A DNA stretch of 5,626 nt, taken from an uncultured Bacteroidota bacterium (GTDB lineage Bacteria > Bacteroidota > Bacteroidia > Chitinophagales > Chitinophagaceae). Where the stretch lies: contig CAILMA010000377.1 of the NCBI GenBank assembly GCA_903835145.1, positions 1 to 5,626 of the forward strand, read 5' to 3'. The position numbers and the translations under genes are program-made. This document shows, one piece after another, positions 1 through 5,623 of this stretch (its first letter is position 1; every line of letters starts with the position of its first letter). Under the pieces are notes generated by a model, which was not told the DNA's origin, did no database searches, and saw only the letters and a program-made list of their open reading frames with translations.

Positions 1-1230
1 CTGCTGGTCGTCGCCTATTTTCGCCCTAAGCTCATCAAGCTCTGGCTTCAATACTCTCATCTTGGCAGATGACAGGTAGCTTTTGTAAGTAAAGAACGAA
101 AGTATAAGACGAATAAAAACCGTCATGAGCATGATGATAATAGCATAATTACTTATAAAACCTGCAAGGAAGTAGAATATCGGAATTAAAGCCCAGCGGT
201 TGATGTATTTTACAAAGTAGAAAATACCGGTACCGAGCGGTACCATATCATCGAGTCCTATTTTATAGGCTTTAAGCGTATTGAAGTCATTAGGGCCTAT
301 ATACCATTTCATAGAGCCGGTTACGCTGTTATTGCCTGGTTTAAGAGGTAGCACAAGTTCAGAATGATTAAAGGCAACAACATTGCTGTCTTCAGTCTTG
401 CTCATACCTTTAACGTTCATCTTGCTAAAGCCGTCGTCGGCAATAAGCACCGTGCTGAAATACTGTTTCCTGAACCCTACCCAAGCGGTTGGAGCATCGC
501 TCTGGTGGTTTTTTTCTTCGTTTGGCCTTATTGTAAAATAGTCGTTGTCGCCATCTTTAAAACGGTAATATACCTGCGAGTTCAATCGCTCATTTGCAAT
601 ATCTTTTTCAGAGTGCAGCGCCATTGTTTGCCAGTCGAGTTTTAAACTCTGGCTGGCCATACCGGTAAGCACCACGTTGCATTGCATCATGTAATCGTCG
701 GCCGGCAGGGTGTAGATGATATCTACTTTCTTGCCTCCGCCTAAATCACCTGAGAAGTCGATTGTTTGACCACCATCGGCTTCATCCCTATGTGTATGGG
801 TGAAGTAAAGGCTTTCGGTAGCACGACCGTTATCAATAGGCAAAATAGCATTCAGGAAATTGCCGTTGCCATTAAAAAGGAACAGTTCTTTTTGCTTGTA
901 AGTTTTGAATGCTTTTAGCGAAGCCGCAGTGGGGTAGGCACCCTTCGTGGTAAACTGAAGTGATAATTTTTTGTTTTCAAGAGTAACTGTCTGAGCCACC
1001 CCGTTGTATGCGGCTGGTTGCAGTTTTTTCAGTGCTTCGGTAGCAGAGTCTGGCACCGTGGCAACTGGTGCTACTATGCTATCTGCTTTTACCGGGTGCA
1101 AGCGGGCTTTTGCAACGGAGTCAGTTCTTTTCTGCTCCATGTATGTCTTCTGCTCATATTGGTTGTAGCTGATATATCCAATAAGTAACAATGCCAGCAA
1201 CCCAAAACCTATAACTTGATTACGATCCAT
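1..1230 (-). CDS. yidC: Membrane protein insertase YidC, N-terminal 410 residues (gene cut by the left edge)
   Basis: YidC inserts and folds inner-membrane proteins, alone or with SecYEG. I translated the minus strand from the ATG at 1230; it stays open to position 1, giving MDRNQVIGFG at the start. Residues 5-23 form the N-terminal membrane anchor. Residues about 60-345 are the periplasmic beta-rich domain. Residues about 356-380 are the first transmembrane helix of the conserved core, with Arg374 (in VFIRLIL) aligning with the substrate-groove arginine R366 of E. coli YidC. The following cytoplasmic stretch (SSAKMRVLKPELDELRAKIGDD, residues 387-408) closely matches E. coli YidC ([21 protein letters not shown]). 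Bacteroidota YidC is usually around 600 residues, so the remaining core helices lie outside the window. The start is the only sensible one: it opens directly into the anchor and lies 22 nt from a TACCTTTG promoter box. The gene is separated from the upstream operon by a terminator and has its own promoter. Confidence 0.97.
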   Translation of the reverse strand, partial: MDRNQVIGFGLLALLLIGYISYNQYEQKTYMEQKRTDSVAKARLHPVKADSIVAPVATVPDSATEALKKLQPAAYNGVAQTVTLENKKLSLQFTTKGAYPTAASLKAFKTYKQKELFLFNGNGNFLNAILPIDNGRATESLYFTHTHRDEADGGQTIDFSGDLGGGKKVDIIYTLPADDYMMQCNVVLTGMASQSLKLDWQTMALHSEKDIANERLNSQVYYRFKDGDNDYFTIRPNEEKNHQSDAPTAWVGFRKQYFSTVLIADDGFSKMNVKGMSKTEDSNVVAFNHSELVLPLKPGNNSVTGSMKWYIGPNDFNTLKAYKIGLDDMVPLGTGIFYFVKYINRWALIPIFYFLAGFISNYAIIIMLMTVFIRLILSFFTYKSYLSSAKMRVLKPELDELRAKIGDDQQ

Positions 1231-1252
1231 GAAATACTTGAAAATAAGTGTG

Positions 1253-1284
1253 CAAAGGTATGTATTTAAGCCGTCAAAAGCCAG
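1253..1284 (-). promoter_or_regulatory. Bacteroidota-type promoter of yidC
   Basis: On the minus strand, TACCTTTG (plus 1253-1260) is an exact match to the Bacteroidota -7 consensus TAnnTTTG. A weak -33 element, CTG instead of TTG, lies 21 nt upstream at 1282-1284. The box ends 22 nt before the yidC ATG, implying a leader of roughly 15 nt. The -7 box is convincing; the -33 element is not. Confidence 0.7.
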
Positions 1285-1349
1285 AACAGAAAAACCAAAA
1301 GGACGTTACAAGTATAAAGTTTGTTTAAAATAATTCAAATAGGTGCCAA

Positions 1350-1375
1350 TAAGGACCGGAGTGATACGGGCCTTA
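1350..1375. repeat. Hairpin-forming inverted repeat upstream of yidC
   Basis: TAAGGACCG (1350-1358) pairs with CGGGCCTTA (1367-1375) around an 8-nt loop, with one mismatch (A1355 against G1370). It lies about 90 bp upstream of the yidC -7 box. It is not followed by a T-run on either strand, so it does not look like an intrinsic terminator. A protein-binding site or chance are both possible. Confidence 0.4.
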
Positions 1376-1435
1376 CCGATAAAAAACATATTTAAATTGC
1401 AATAAGCTTGATTTCGAAAATGGGAGCAGGCTTAA

Positions 1436-1465
1436 TAGACGCTCCGACCTACCGACTGGCGTCTA
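1436..1465. repeat. 7-bp inverted repeat with internal CCGAC direct repeat
   Basis: TAGACGC (1436-1442) pairs exactly with GCGTCTA (1459-1465). The 16-nt loop contains CCGAC twice, separated by CTA. No T-run follows. It sits between the operon terminator and yidC; its function is unknown. Confidence 0.4.
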
Positions 1466-1496
1466 AAATGGGGGAAGCGACAGAGCAGGTATAAGC

Positions 1497-1529
1497 AAAA
1501 AAAGAGGCTGTAATGATACAGTCTCTTTT
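1497..1529 (-). terminator. Intrinsic terminator of the rplU-rpmA-repeat protein operon
   Basis: Read on the minus strand, AAAAGAG-A-CTGTA and TACAG-C-CTCTTTT form a 13-position stem with one A/C mismatch around the loop TCAT, and the 3' arm runs into seven Ts. It begins about 25 nt after the stop codon of the Ala/Lys-rich gene, as expected for the end of that operon. In the plus-strand transcript the mismatch becomes a G-U pair and TTTT follows, so it may also work weakly in the other direction. Confidence 0.85.
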
Positions 1530-1553
1530 GTGAAATTTGCTAAAAAATCATTT

Positions 1554-2042
1554 TTACTTTTTAGCGGCTGTCTTTTTAGGGGCAGCATTCTTTTTAGCAG
1601 GGGCTGCTTTTGGAGCCGCTGCTTTTGGAGCTGCTTCCTTTTTGGCTGCCGCTTTTTTAGCGGGTGCTGCTGCTTTAGCCGGAGCTGCTGCCGCTTTCTT
1701 AGCTGGAGCCGCCGCTTTTTTAGCGGGTGCTGCTGCCTTAGCCGGAGCTGCTGCCGCTTTCTTAGCCGGAGCTGCTGCTTTTTTCGCAGGTGCTGCTGCC
1801 TTAGCCGGAGCCGCCGCTTTTTTCGCGGGTGCTGCTGCTTTCTTAGCAGGTGCTGCTTTTTTTGCTGGAGCCGCCGCTTTCGCTGGAGCTGCTGCTTTCT
1901 TAGCTGGAGCTGCCGCTTTTTTAGCCGGAACTTCTTCAGCTTTTACTGGAGCTGCTGCTGCTTTTTTCGCTGGAGCTGCTGCTTTTTTTGCAGGTGCCGC
2001 TGCTTTTTTCGCGGGTGCTGCTGCCTTCTTTGCTGTTGCCAT
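1554..2042 (-). CDS. Histone H1-tail-like Ala/Lys/Pro repeat protein
   Basis: This encodes a 162-residue protein made almost wholly of AKKAAAP units and variants, with about 43 lysines, only three glutamates, no aromatic residues and no globular domain. It is therefore strongly basic and predicted disordered. Such composition is known from eukaryotic H1 tails, chlamydial Hc1/Hc2-type proteins and Pseudomonas AlgP; binding to DNA or RNA is inferred from charge. A break in the pattern occurs at residues 31-39 (PVKAEEVP), and the C-terminal 30 residues are less regular (KKEAAPK, KKNAAPKK). Residues 80-121 are two exact 21-residue super-repeats. The start ATG at 2042 lies 56 nt after rpmA, with no clear promoter between, and a terminator follows the stop, so it is probably the third gene of the ribosomal protein operon. 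Long open frames also exist on the plus strand here, but they encode Cys/Ser/Arg- or Phe/Ala/Gly-rich nonsense produced by the repeat. Confidence 0.85.
   Translation of the reverse strand: MATAKKAAAPAKKAAAPAKKAAAPAKKAAAAPVKAEEVPAKKAAAPAKKAAAPAKAAAPAKKAAPAKKAAAPAKKAAAPAKAAAPAKKAAAPAKKAAAAPAKAAAPAKKAAAPAKKAAAAPAKAAAPAKKAAAKKEAAPKAAAPKAAPAKKNAAPKKTAAKK
1644..1805 (-). repeat. 63-bp higher-order tandem repeat within the Ala/Lys-rich gene
   Basis: The 21-residue unit AKAAAP-AKKAAAP-AKKAAAAP occurs twice back to back (residues 80-100 and 101-121), followed by a partial third copy (residues 122-133). At DNA level the word TTAGCCGGAG recurs at 1675, 1738 and 1801, exactly 63 bp apart. It is nested within the shorter 21-bp AKKAAAP periodicity. 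The copies differ mainly at synonymous positions. Such arrays can change copy number by slippage or recombination without loss of frame. Confidence 0.85.
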
Positions 2043-2098
2043 AACTTGTGAATTTAAGGGTTAAACAAAAATCTTTATGGCAAAATCGCAATTGGGGG

Positions 2099-2368
2099 TT
2101 AGGCCTGTGCGATTTCGTTAACTTCTTTTATAGAAACTAATGTTTTGTTGCGTGTTTTCCTGAATTCAACGATACCGTCAGTCAATGCGAATATTGTAAA
2201 GTCTTTACCAAGACCTACATTAGTACCCGGATGGTAAACAGTACCCCTTTGACGGATGATGATGTTACCATTGATTGCTGGCTGGCCGCCAAAAATTTTT
2301 ACTCCTAATCTTTTACTGTGTGAATCGCGTCCGTTCCTTACACTACCTTCACCTTTTTTATGTGCCAT
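2099..2368 (-). CDS. rpmA: 50S ribosomal protein L27
   Basis: L27 is a large-subunit protein whose N-terminal tail reaches the peptidyl transferase centre. The 89-residue product has the family signature throughout: the basic tail [16 protein letters not shown] (residues 1-16), [11 protein letters not shown] (19-29), then the beta-rich domain with [20 protein letters not shown] (37-56) and FTIFAL (57-62). The length is normal for the family, and it lacks the cleaved N-terminal extension known in Firmicutes. It is the second gene of the operon, 30 nt after rplU, the conserved L21-L27 order of bacteria. No Shine-Dalgarno sequence precedes the ATG; the upstream sequence is A/T-rich, as is usual in Bacteroidota. 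Confidence 0.98.
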   Translation of the reverse strand: MAHKKGEGSVRNGRDSHSKRLGVKIFGGQPAINGNIIIRQRGTVYHPGTNVGLGKDFTIFALTDGIVEFRKTRNKTLVSIKEVNEIAQA

Positions 2369-2398
2369 TTCTTGTACTTACTATTTTGAAGTTAATAA

Positions 2399-2698
2399 TT
2401 ATGCTATTTCGTTTATTTTGATTTTAGTCAAAGACTGGCGATGACCATTCTTCTTCATATAGCCCTTACGACGCTTTTTCTTAAAAACGATCACTTTATC
2501 GCCTTTCAGATGATCTATGATCTCAGCGTGAACTTTTGAAGTTGAATTTGAAAATGTGATGTTACCTTCGTTGCTAACCATCAGAATATCCGAAAACTCT
2601 ATTTTGTCTCCAGCGTTGCCTTCAAGGCGGTGTACAAACAATTCGTCGTTCTTCTTAACCTTAAATTGTTGACCCGCAATATTTACAATTACAAACAT
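2399..2698 (-). CDS. rplU: 50S ribosomal protein L21
   Basis: L21 binds 23S rRNA in the large ribosomal subunit. The 99-residue product starts MFVIVNIAGQQFKVKK, the usual L21 opening with the GQQFKV signature. It ends with the conserved basic RNA-binding stretch KKKRRKGYMKKNGHRQ (residues 73-88). Its length is close to the usual 100-105. An eight-codon extension to a TTG at 2722 is possible on paper, but that TTG is the last part of the -7 promoter box, so a transcript from this promoter could not contain it. The ATG at 2698 is therefore the start. It is the first gene of the operon with rpmA and the Ala/Lys-rich gene, and is divergent from the GH3 gene. Confidence 0.98.
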   Translation of the reverse strand: MFVIVNIAGQQFKVKKNDELFVHRLEGNAGDKIEFSDILMVSNEGNITFSNSTSKVHAEIIDHLKGDKVIVFKKKRRKGYMKKNGHRQSLTKIKINEIA

Positions 2699-2719
2699 GA
2701 TAAACCTAAAATATTTTCG

Positions 2720-2750
2720 CAAAGGTAATACAGATTTTTATTGCAAACAA
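2720..2750 (-). promoter_or_regulatory. Promoter of the rplU-rpmA operon
   Basis: On the minus strand TTG (plus 2748-2750), a 20-nt spacer, then TACCTTTG (2720-2727) give a full match to the Bacteroidota pattern TTG-N19-21-TAnnTTTG. The box ends 21 nt before the rplU ATG, leaving a short leader. The same TACCTTTG and nearly the same spacing occur at yidC. Confidence 0.82.
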
Positions 2751-2929
2751 TAAAATTTGTTAATTCCCATGCATTTTTTCACACTTTTTTAGAAAAAAGA
2801 CTAATTTACGCATAGCTGAAGGGCAAAACCGGCCTTAGAGAAGCCTTTATTTTACCCATTATTTCTGGTTGCACCTTTTTAGTATTTTTTTTTAGAATTA
2901 TTGTCAGGCAACACAAAAGTAATAAGTAA

Positions 2930-2937
2930 TAACTTTG
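2930..2937 (+). promoter_or_regulatory. -7 box of the GH3-family gene
   Basis: TAACTTTG matches TAnnTTTG exactly and ends 19 nt before the ATG at 2957, the same geometry as at yidC and rplU. No TTG lies at 19-21 nt upstream; the nearest, at 2901-2903, is 26 nt away. The -33 element is therefore weak or absent. The box also contains the in-frame TAA that closes the frame upstream of the start. Confidence 0.6.
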
Positions 2938-2956
2938 GGGTAATTTCGGGCCCCTT

Positions 2957-4456
2957 ATGAATATCAAATCTTTCCTTGCCAGGCCTTACGCATCCATCAT
3001 TCATACCCGCGTGCGGAAATCCATGATGACTGCCCTCGCGGATCAGGAAGCTATTTTGCAATATCTGTTGAAAGCCGCAGCCACAACGGTTTTCGGAAAG
3101 GCACACCAATTCAGCAACATTAAAAACTATACCGATTTTAAAGCTGCTGTGCCAGTGCGCGACTATGAAGCAATGGCAGAATACATAGACCGGGTAAAGA
3201 ATGGTGAGCTGAATATTTTGTGGAAGGGGAAACCAATTTATCTGGCTAAAACATCCGGCACAACCAGTGGTGCGAAGTACATACCTATTTCTAAAGAATC
3301 GATACCCAATCACATAAACGGAGCCCGAAATGCACTGCTGTGTTATATGGCAGAAACAGGCAATTCCGACTTCGCGGATGGTAAGATGATTTTTCTTTCG
3401 GGTTCGCCGGAAATGGAGCGTGTTGGGGGTATACCCACTGGCAGATTAAGTGGTATTGTAAATCATTTTGTACCCCGTTACCTGCGCAGCAACCAGCTGC
3501 CTTCTTACGAAACAAATTGCATTGAAGACTGGGAGACAAAGCTTGGTAAGATTGTAGAAGAAACCATGCCGGAAAATATGACGCTCATAAGTGGAATACC
3601 ACCCTGGATGCAAATGTATTTCGACTGGTTGAGTGCACGTAAAGAAGGCAAAAAAATAAAGGAACTTTTCCCTGAGCTTCAGGTAATAGTACATGGTGGC
3701 GTAAACTTTGAACCGTATAAAGCCAAGCTGCTGGATAGCCTGGGTGGTCATGTGGATATGATTGAAACATTTCCTGCCTCCGAAGGTTTTTTTGCGTTTC
3801 AGGATTTGCCGGGCAAAGAAGGCCTGCTGCTCAACACTAATGCGGGCATGTATTTTGAATTTATTCCGGCCAGCGAGATTCATTCTGAGCATCCCACAAG
3901 ACTCAATCTCTCTGAGATAAAGACAGGCGTGAACTATGCTTTAATCGTATCGACCAACGCAGGTTTGTGGGCCTATAATATTGGGGATACTGTACGCTTT
4001 TTAAGTACCGAACCCTATAGGCTGGTTGTAACTGGTCGCATAAAACATTTCATCTCTGCCTTTGGCGAGCACGTGATAGGCGAGGAGGTAGAGTATGCCA
4101 TAAAGAATGCATCTGCAGACTGCGGTGTGCGAATAATAGAGTTTACTATTGCGCCAAAAATTCAGGTGAATGATGGAAAGCCTTACCATGAGTGGTTCAT
4201 AGAATTTGAGACACCTCCGGCTGATATTACAGCATTTGCCACAACACTTAATAACTACCTCCGGGCCAAAAACATCTACTACGACGACCTTATAAATGGC
4301 AGTATCTTACAGACGCTGAAAATATCGGTGATGAAGAAGAATTCATTCATCGAATACATGAAGTCAATTGGTAAGTTGGGCGGGCAGAATAAAGTACCAC
4401 GCCTCGGCAATGACAGAAAGCTTGCTGATGCGCTGGAACCCTGGGTACAACGCTAA
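2957..4456 (+). CDS. GH3-family acyl-adenylating enzyme (GH3 auxin-responsive promoter family protein)
   Basis: This 499-residue protein belongs to the GH3 branch of the ANL (acyl/aryl-adenylating) superfamily. Plant members activate jasmonate or auxin-like acids with ATP and join them to amino acids; the substrate of bacterial members is generally unknown, so only adenylate formation is inferred here. Visible motifs are the phosphate-binding loop AKTSGTTSGAKYIPIS (97-112), PASEGFFAFQD (273-283) at the position of the adenine/acyl-binding motif, and YNIGDTVRF (340-348) with its ATP-ribose-binding Asp344. The hinge VVTGRIKHFISAFGEHVIGEEVE (357-379) and the C-terminal lid with GGQNKVPRL (475-483) follow. 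All core motifs are present and the length is normal, so it looks functional. ATG 2957 is the first start after an in-frame stop at 2930. It is monocistronic: divergent from rplU and separated by 117 nt from the nuclease gene. No signal peptide is seen, so it is cytoplasmic. Confidence 0.93.
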   Translation: MNIKSFLARPYASIIHTRVRKSMMTALADQEAILQYLLKAAATTVFGKAHQFSNIKNYTDFKAAVPVRDYEAMAEYIDRVKNGELNILWKGKPIYLAKTSGTTSGAKYIPISKESIPNHINGARNALLCYMAETGNSDFADGKMIFLSGSPEMERVGGIPTGRLSGIVNHFVPRYLRSNQLPSYETNCIEDWETKLGKIVEETMPENMTLISGIPPWMQMYFDWLSARKEGKKIKELFPELQVIVHGGVNFEPYKAKLLDSLGGHVDMIETFPASEGFFAFQDLPGKEGLLLNTNAGMYFEFIPASEIHSEHPTRLNLSEIKTGVNYALIVSTNAGLWAYNIGDTVRFLSTEPYRLVVTGRIKHFISAFGEHVIGEEVEYAIKNASADCGVRIIEFTIAPKIQVNDGKPYHEWFIEFETPPADITAFATTLNNYLRAKNIYYDDLINGSILQTLKISVMKKNSFIEYMKSIGKLGGQNKVPRLGNDRKLADALEPWVQR

Positions 4457-4525
4457 AATTTCGCATTGTTTTAGGCCGTTTATTTTCCGATTTCAATAGG
4501 TGTATCGTTTGGTAAATATTTTTCA

Positions 4526-4573
4526 AAAAGTGGACTATATTGCATTTTAATCAGAGGCCTAAAATGCACTTTT
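4526..4573. repeat. Inverted repeat abutting the start of the DUF1016 nuclease gene
   Basis: TGCATTTTA (4541-4549) and TAAAATGCA (4560-4568) are perfect 9-bp arms around a 10-nt loop. Outside them AAAAG (4526-4530) can pair with CTTTT (4569-4573) across a one-sided 10-nt bulge, and the ATG follows at 4574. A third related word, GCATTGTTTTAGGCC (4463-4477), matches the reverse complement of GGCCTAAAATGC (4556-4567) apart from a 3-nt insertion. It could be an operator for a dimeric regulator, an RNA hairpin limiting translation, or the scar of an insertion. It is AT-rich with a poor T-run, so it is unlikely to be a strong terminator. Confidence 0.65.
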
Positions 4574-5578
4574 ATGGAAAAAGCAAAGCCAAAAACAACA
4601 AAAGGGGTCGACTTGTTTATCAGACAGGCAATTGATTTGGTGAACGCTGCAAGGCAACAGGTAGTAAGGCAAACAAACAGTGTAATGGTGTTTACTTATT
4701 ACCAGATTGGGCGTCTAATCGTTGATCACGAACAGAGCGGCAACGTCAAGGCAACCTATGGGAAAGAAACGATTGTTGCGCTTAGTAAGAAGCTTACTAA
4801 AGAATTTGGCAAAGGGTTTTCTACTACAAATCTGGAGCAGATGAGGTCTTTCTATATTGCATTTTTGAATAAAAAAATCCCCGTGTTAATTCCCCAGACA
4901 GCGTCTGAGGAATTAGAAAAAAATGTAATTCCTCAGACAGTGTCTGGGGAATTGAAGATATCCGTAAAACCGGCTATCAAGTCAAGAAAATCATTTGCAG
5001 ATTACTTCACTTTATCTTGGTCGCACTATGTAATTCTAAGTAGGATTGAAACAACCGGGGAGCGTTCTTTCTATGAAATAGAGGCAACAGCAGGGAACTG
5101 GAGTGTAAGAGAATTACAAAGGCAAATAGATAGCGGTCTTTTTGAACGGCTATCGCTGAGTAAGGACAAAAAGAAGGTAAAACAGCTGGCTGTGAAAGGT
5201 CAGATAATTGAAAAGCCCGAGGACGTTTTGAAAACGCCATATATTCTTGATTTTCTTGGACTCGATGAAAAATCAGATTATACCGAAACAGATCTTGAGA
5301 CCGCAATCATTAATAAAATAGAGCACTTTCTGCTGGAGTTGGGGAGGGGCTTTCTATTTCAGGGTAGACAAGTGCGTTTTTCATTTGACGAGGAGCATTT
5401 TTTTGTGGACCTTGTATTGTACAACAGGTTACTAAAATGTTTTGTACTCGTTGATTTGAAGATTGGTAAATTGAAACACCAGGATATTGGGCAGATGCAA
5501 ATGTATGTTAACTACTACGATCGGTTTGTAAAACAGGATTTCGAACAACCTACTATTGGTATCATTATTGTATCCTAA
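4574..5578 (+). CDS. YhcG/DUF1016-family PDDEXK nuclease, C-terminally shortened
   Basis: The 334-residue protein has the two-domain build of the family. An N-terminal DUF1016_N helical domain spans about residues 12-100 (TYYQIGRLIVDHEQSG, LSKKLTKEFGKGFSTTNLEQMRSFY), followed by a linker. The core starts at LSWSHYVILSRI (147-158) and YEIEATAGNWSVRELQRQI (167-185), and the PDDEXK nuclease fold occupies about 245-334. Candidate catalytic residues are Glu250, Asp279 (FFVDLVLY), Asp294-x-Lys296 (VDLKIGKL) and Gln307 (IGQMQMYVNYYD). Such proteins are predicted DNA nucleases often found in accessory or defence-related regions; the biological role is not settled. Two oddities stand out. The linker holds two copies of a 13-residue repeat (IPQTASEEL at 106, IPQTVSGEL at 119) encoded by DNA palindromes. 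The protein also ends at PTIGIIIVS, where relatives normally continue some 40 residues. No clean TAnnTTTG box precedes it; an inverted repeat ends right at the ATG. Confidence 0.9.
   Translation: MEKAKPKTTKGVDLFIRQAIDLVNAARQQVVRQTNSVMVFTYYQIGRLIVDHEQSGNVKATYGKETIVALSKKLTKEFGKGFSTTNLEQMRSFYIAFLNKKIPVLIPQTASEELEKNVIPQTVSGELKISVKPAIKSRKSFADYFTLSWSHYVILSRIETTGERSFYEIEATAGNWSVRELQRQIDSGLFERLSLSKDKKKVKQLAVKGQIIEKPEDVLKTPYILDFLGLDEKSDYTETDLETAIINKIEHFLLELGRGFLFQGRQVRFSFDEEHFFVDLVLYNRLLKCFVLVDLKIGKLKHQDIGQMQMYVNYYDRFVKQDFEQPTIGIIIVS
4888..4953. repeat. Two 27-bp near-palindromes, 39-bp period, inside the nuclease gene
   Basis: Copy 1 (4888-4914) and copy 2 (4927-4953) both begin AATTCCYCAGACAG and end GTCTGRGGAATT, with a 12-nt A-rich spacer. 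They differ at three positions (7, 15 and 21). Each is a palindrome: in copy 1 pairs 7/21 and 13/15 fail; in copy 2 only pair 7/21 is off (T-G). Copy 1 is also the reverse complement of copy 2 at 25 of 27 positions, so the pair can fold as two small hairpins or one long one. The 39-bp period keeps frame and gives the 13-residue protein repeat at 106-131. Confidence 0.92.
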
Positions 5579-5592
5579 CGTCTAAGTCCGTG

Positions 5593-5623
5593 TTGGAAGA
5601 ATAATGACATCAAATTAATTTTG
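5593..5623 (+). promoter_or_regulatory. Promoter reading off the right edge
   Basis: TTG (5593-5595), a 20-nt spacer and TAATTTTG (5616-5623) match the Bacteroidota consensus fully, with the same 20-nt spacing as at rplU. It lies 15-45 nt after the nuclease stop codon. If the leader length resembles the other genes here, a start codon should occur about 16-20 nt past the window end. The gene itself is not visible. Confidence 0.55.

Larger units (their letters stand above)
1231..1553. other. 323-base intergenic region between yidC and the L21/L27 operon
   Basis: No protein gene is supported here on either strand. From right to left it holds the operon terminator (1497-1529), a 7-bp inverted repeat (1436-1465), a 9-bp-arm hairpin (1350-1375) and the yidC promoter (1253-1284). 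The 1417-1490 part is GC-richer than its surroundings. It carries two similar words, AAAATGGG followed by GAGCAGG, at 1417-1430 and 1465-1489. It could be a longer untranslated leader or a small RNA, but nothing recognisable was seen. Confidence 0.6.

Noticed and set aside
364..645. Plus-strand open frame of 93 codons
   Set aside because: It lies wholly antisense to well-supported yidC coding sequence and has no promoter or recognisable domain.
1411..1495. A possible tRNA or structured RNA on the minus strand (contains TTTTCGAAATC, which recalls a T-loop)
   Set aside because: No acceptor stem, anticodon arm or CCA end could be arranged around it; only one 7-bp stem is present.
1530..2064. 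Two long plus-strand open frames (173 and 175 codons) opposite the Ala/Lys-rich gene
   Set aside because: They are by-products of a repetitive, stop-free sequence. Their products are Cys/Ser/Arg-rich or Phe/Ala/Gly-rich without family features, and their start regions overlap the operon terminator. The minus-strand frame fits the operon and ends just before that terminator.
2699..2722. An eight-residue N-terminal extension of L21 from a TTG start
   Set aside because: The TTG is part of the -7 promoter box, and the family begins at MFVIVNIAGQQ.
2879..3892. Several minus-strand open frames across the GH3 gene
   Set aside because: They are antisense shadows of a gene with intact, ordered catalytic motifs; the products are rich in Cys, His and Phe and resemble nothing.
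4541..4573. The inverted repeat as the terminator of the GH3 gene
   Set aside because: The stem is AT-rich, the T-run is only four bases, and it lies about 85 nt after the stop codon and runs into the next start codon. A regulatory or insertion-related role fits better, though weak termination cannot be excluded.
4888..4953. The repeats in the nuclease gene as a CRISPR array
   Set aside because: There are only two units, the spacer is 12 nt, they lie inside an open reading frame, and no cas gene is present.
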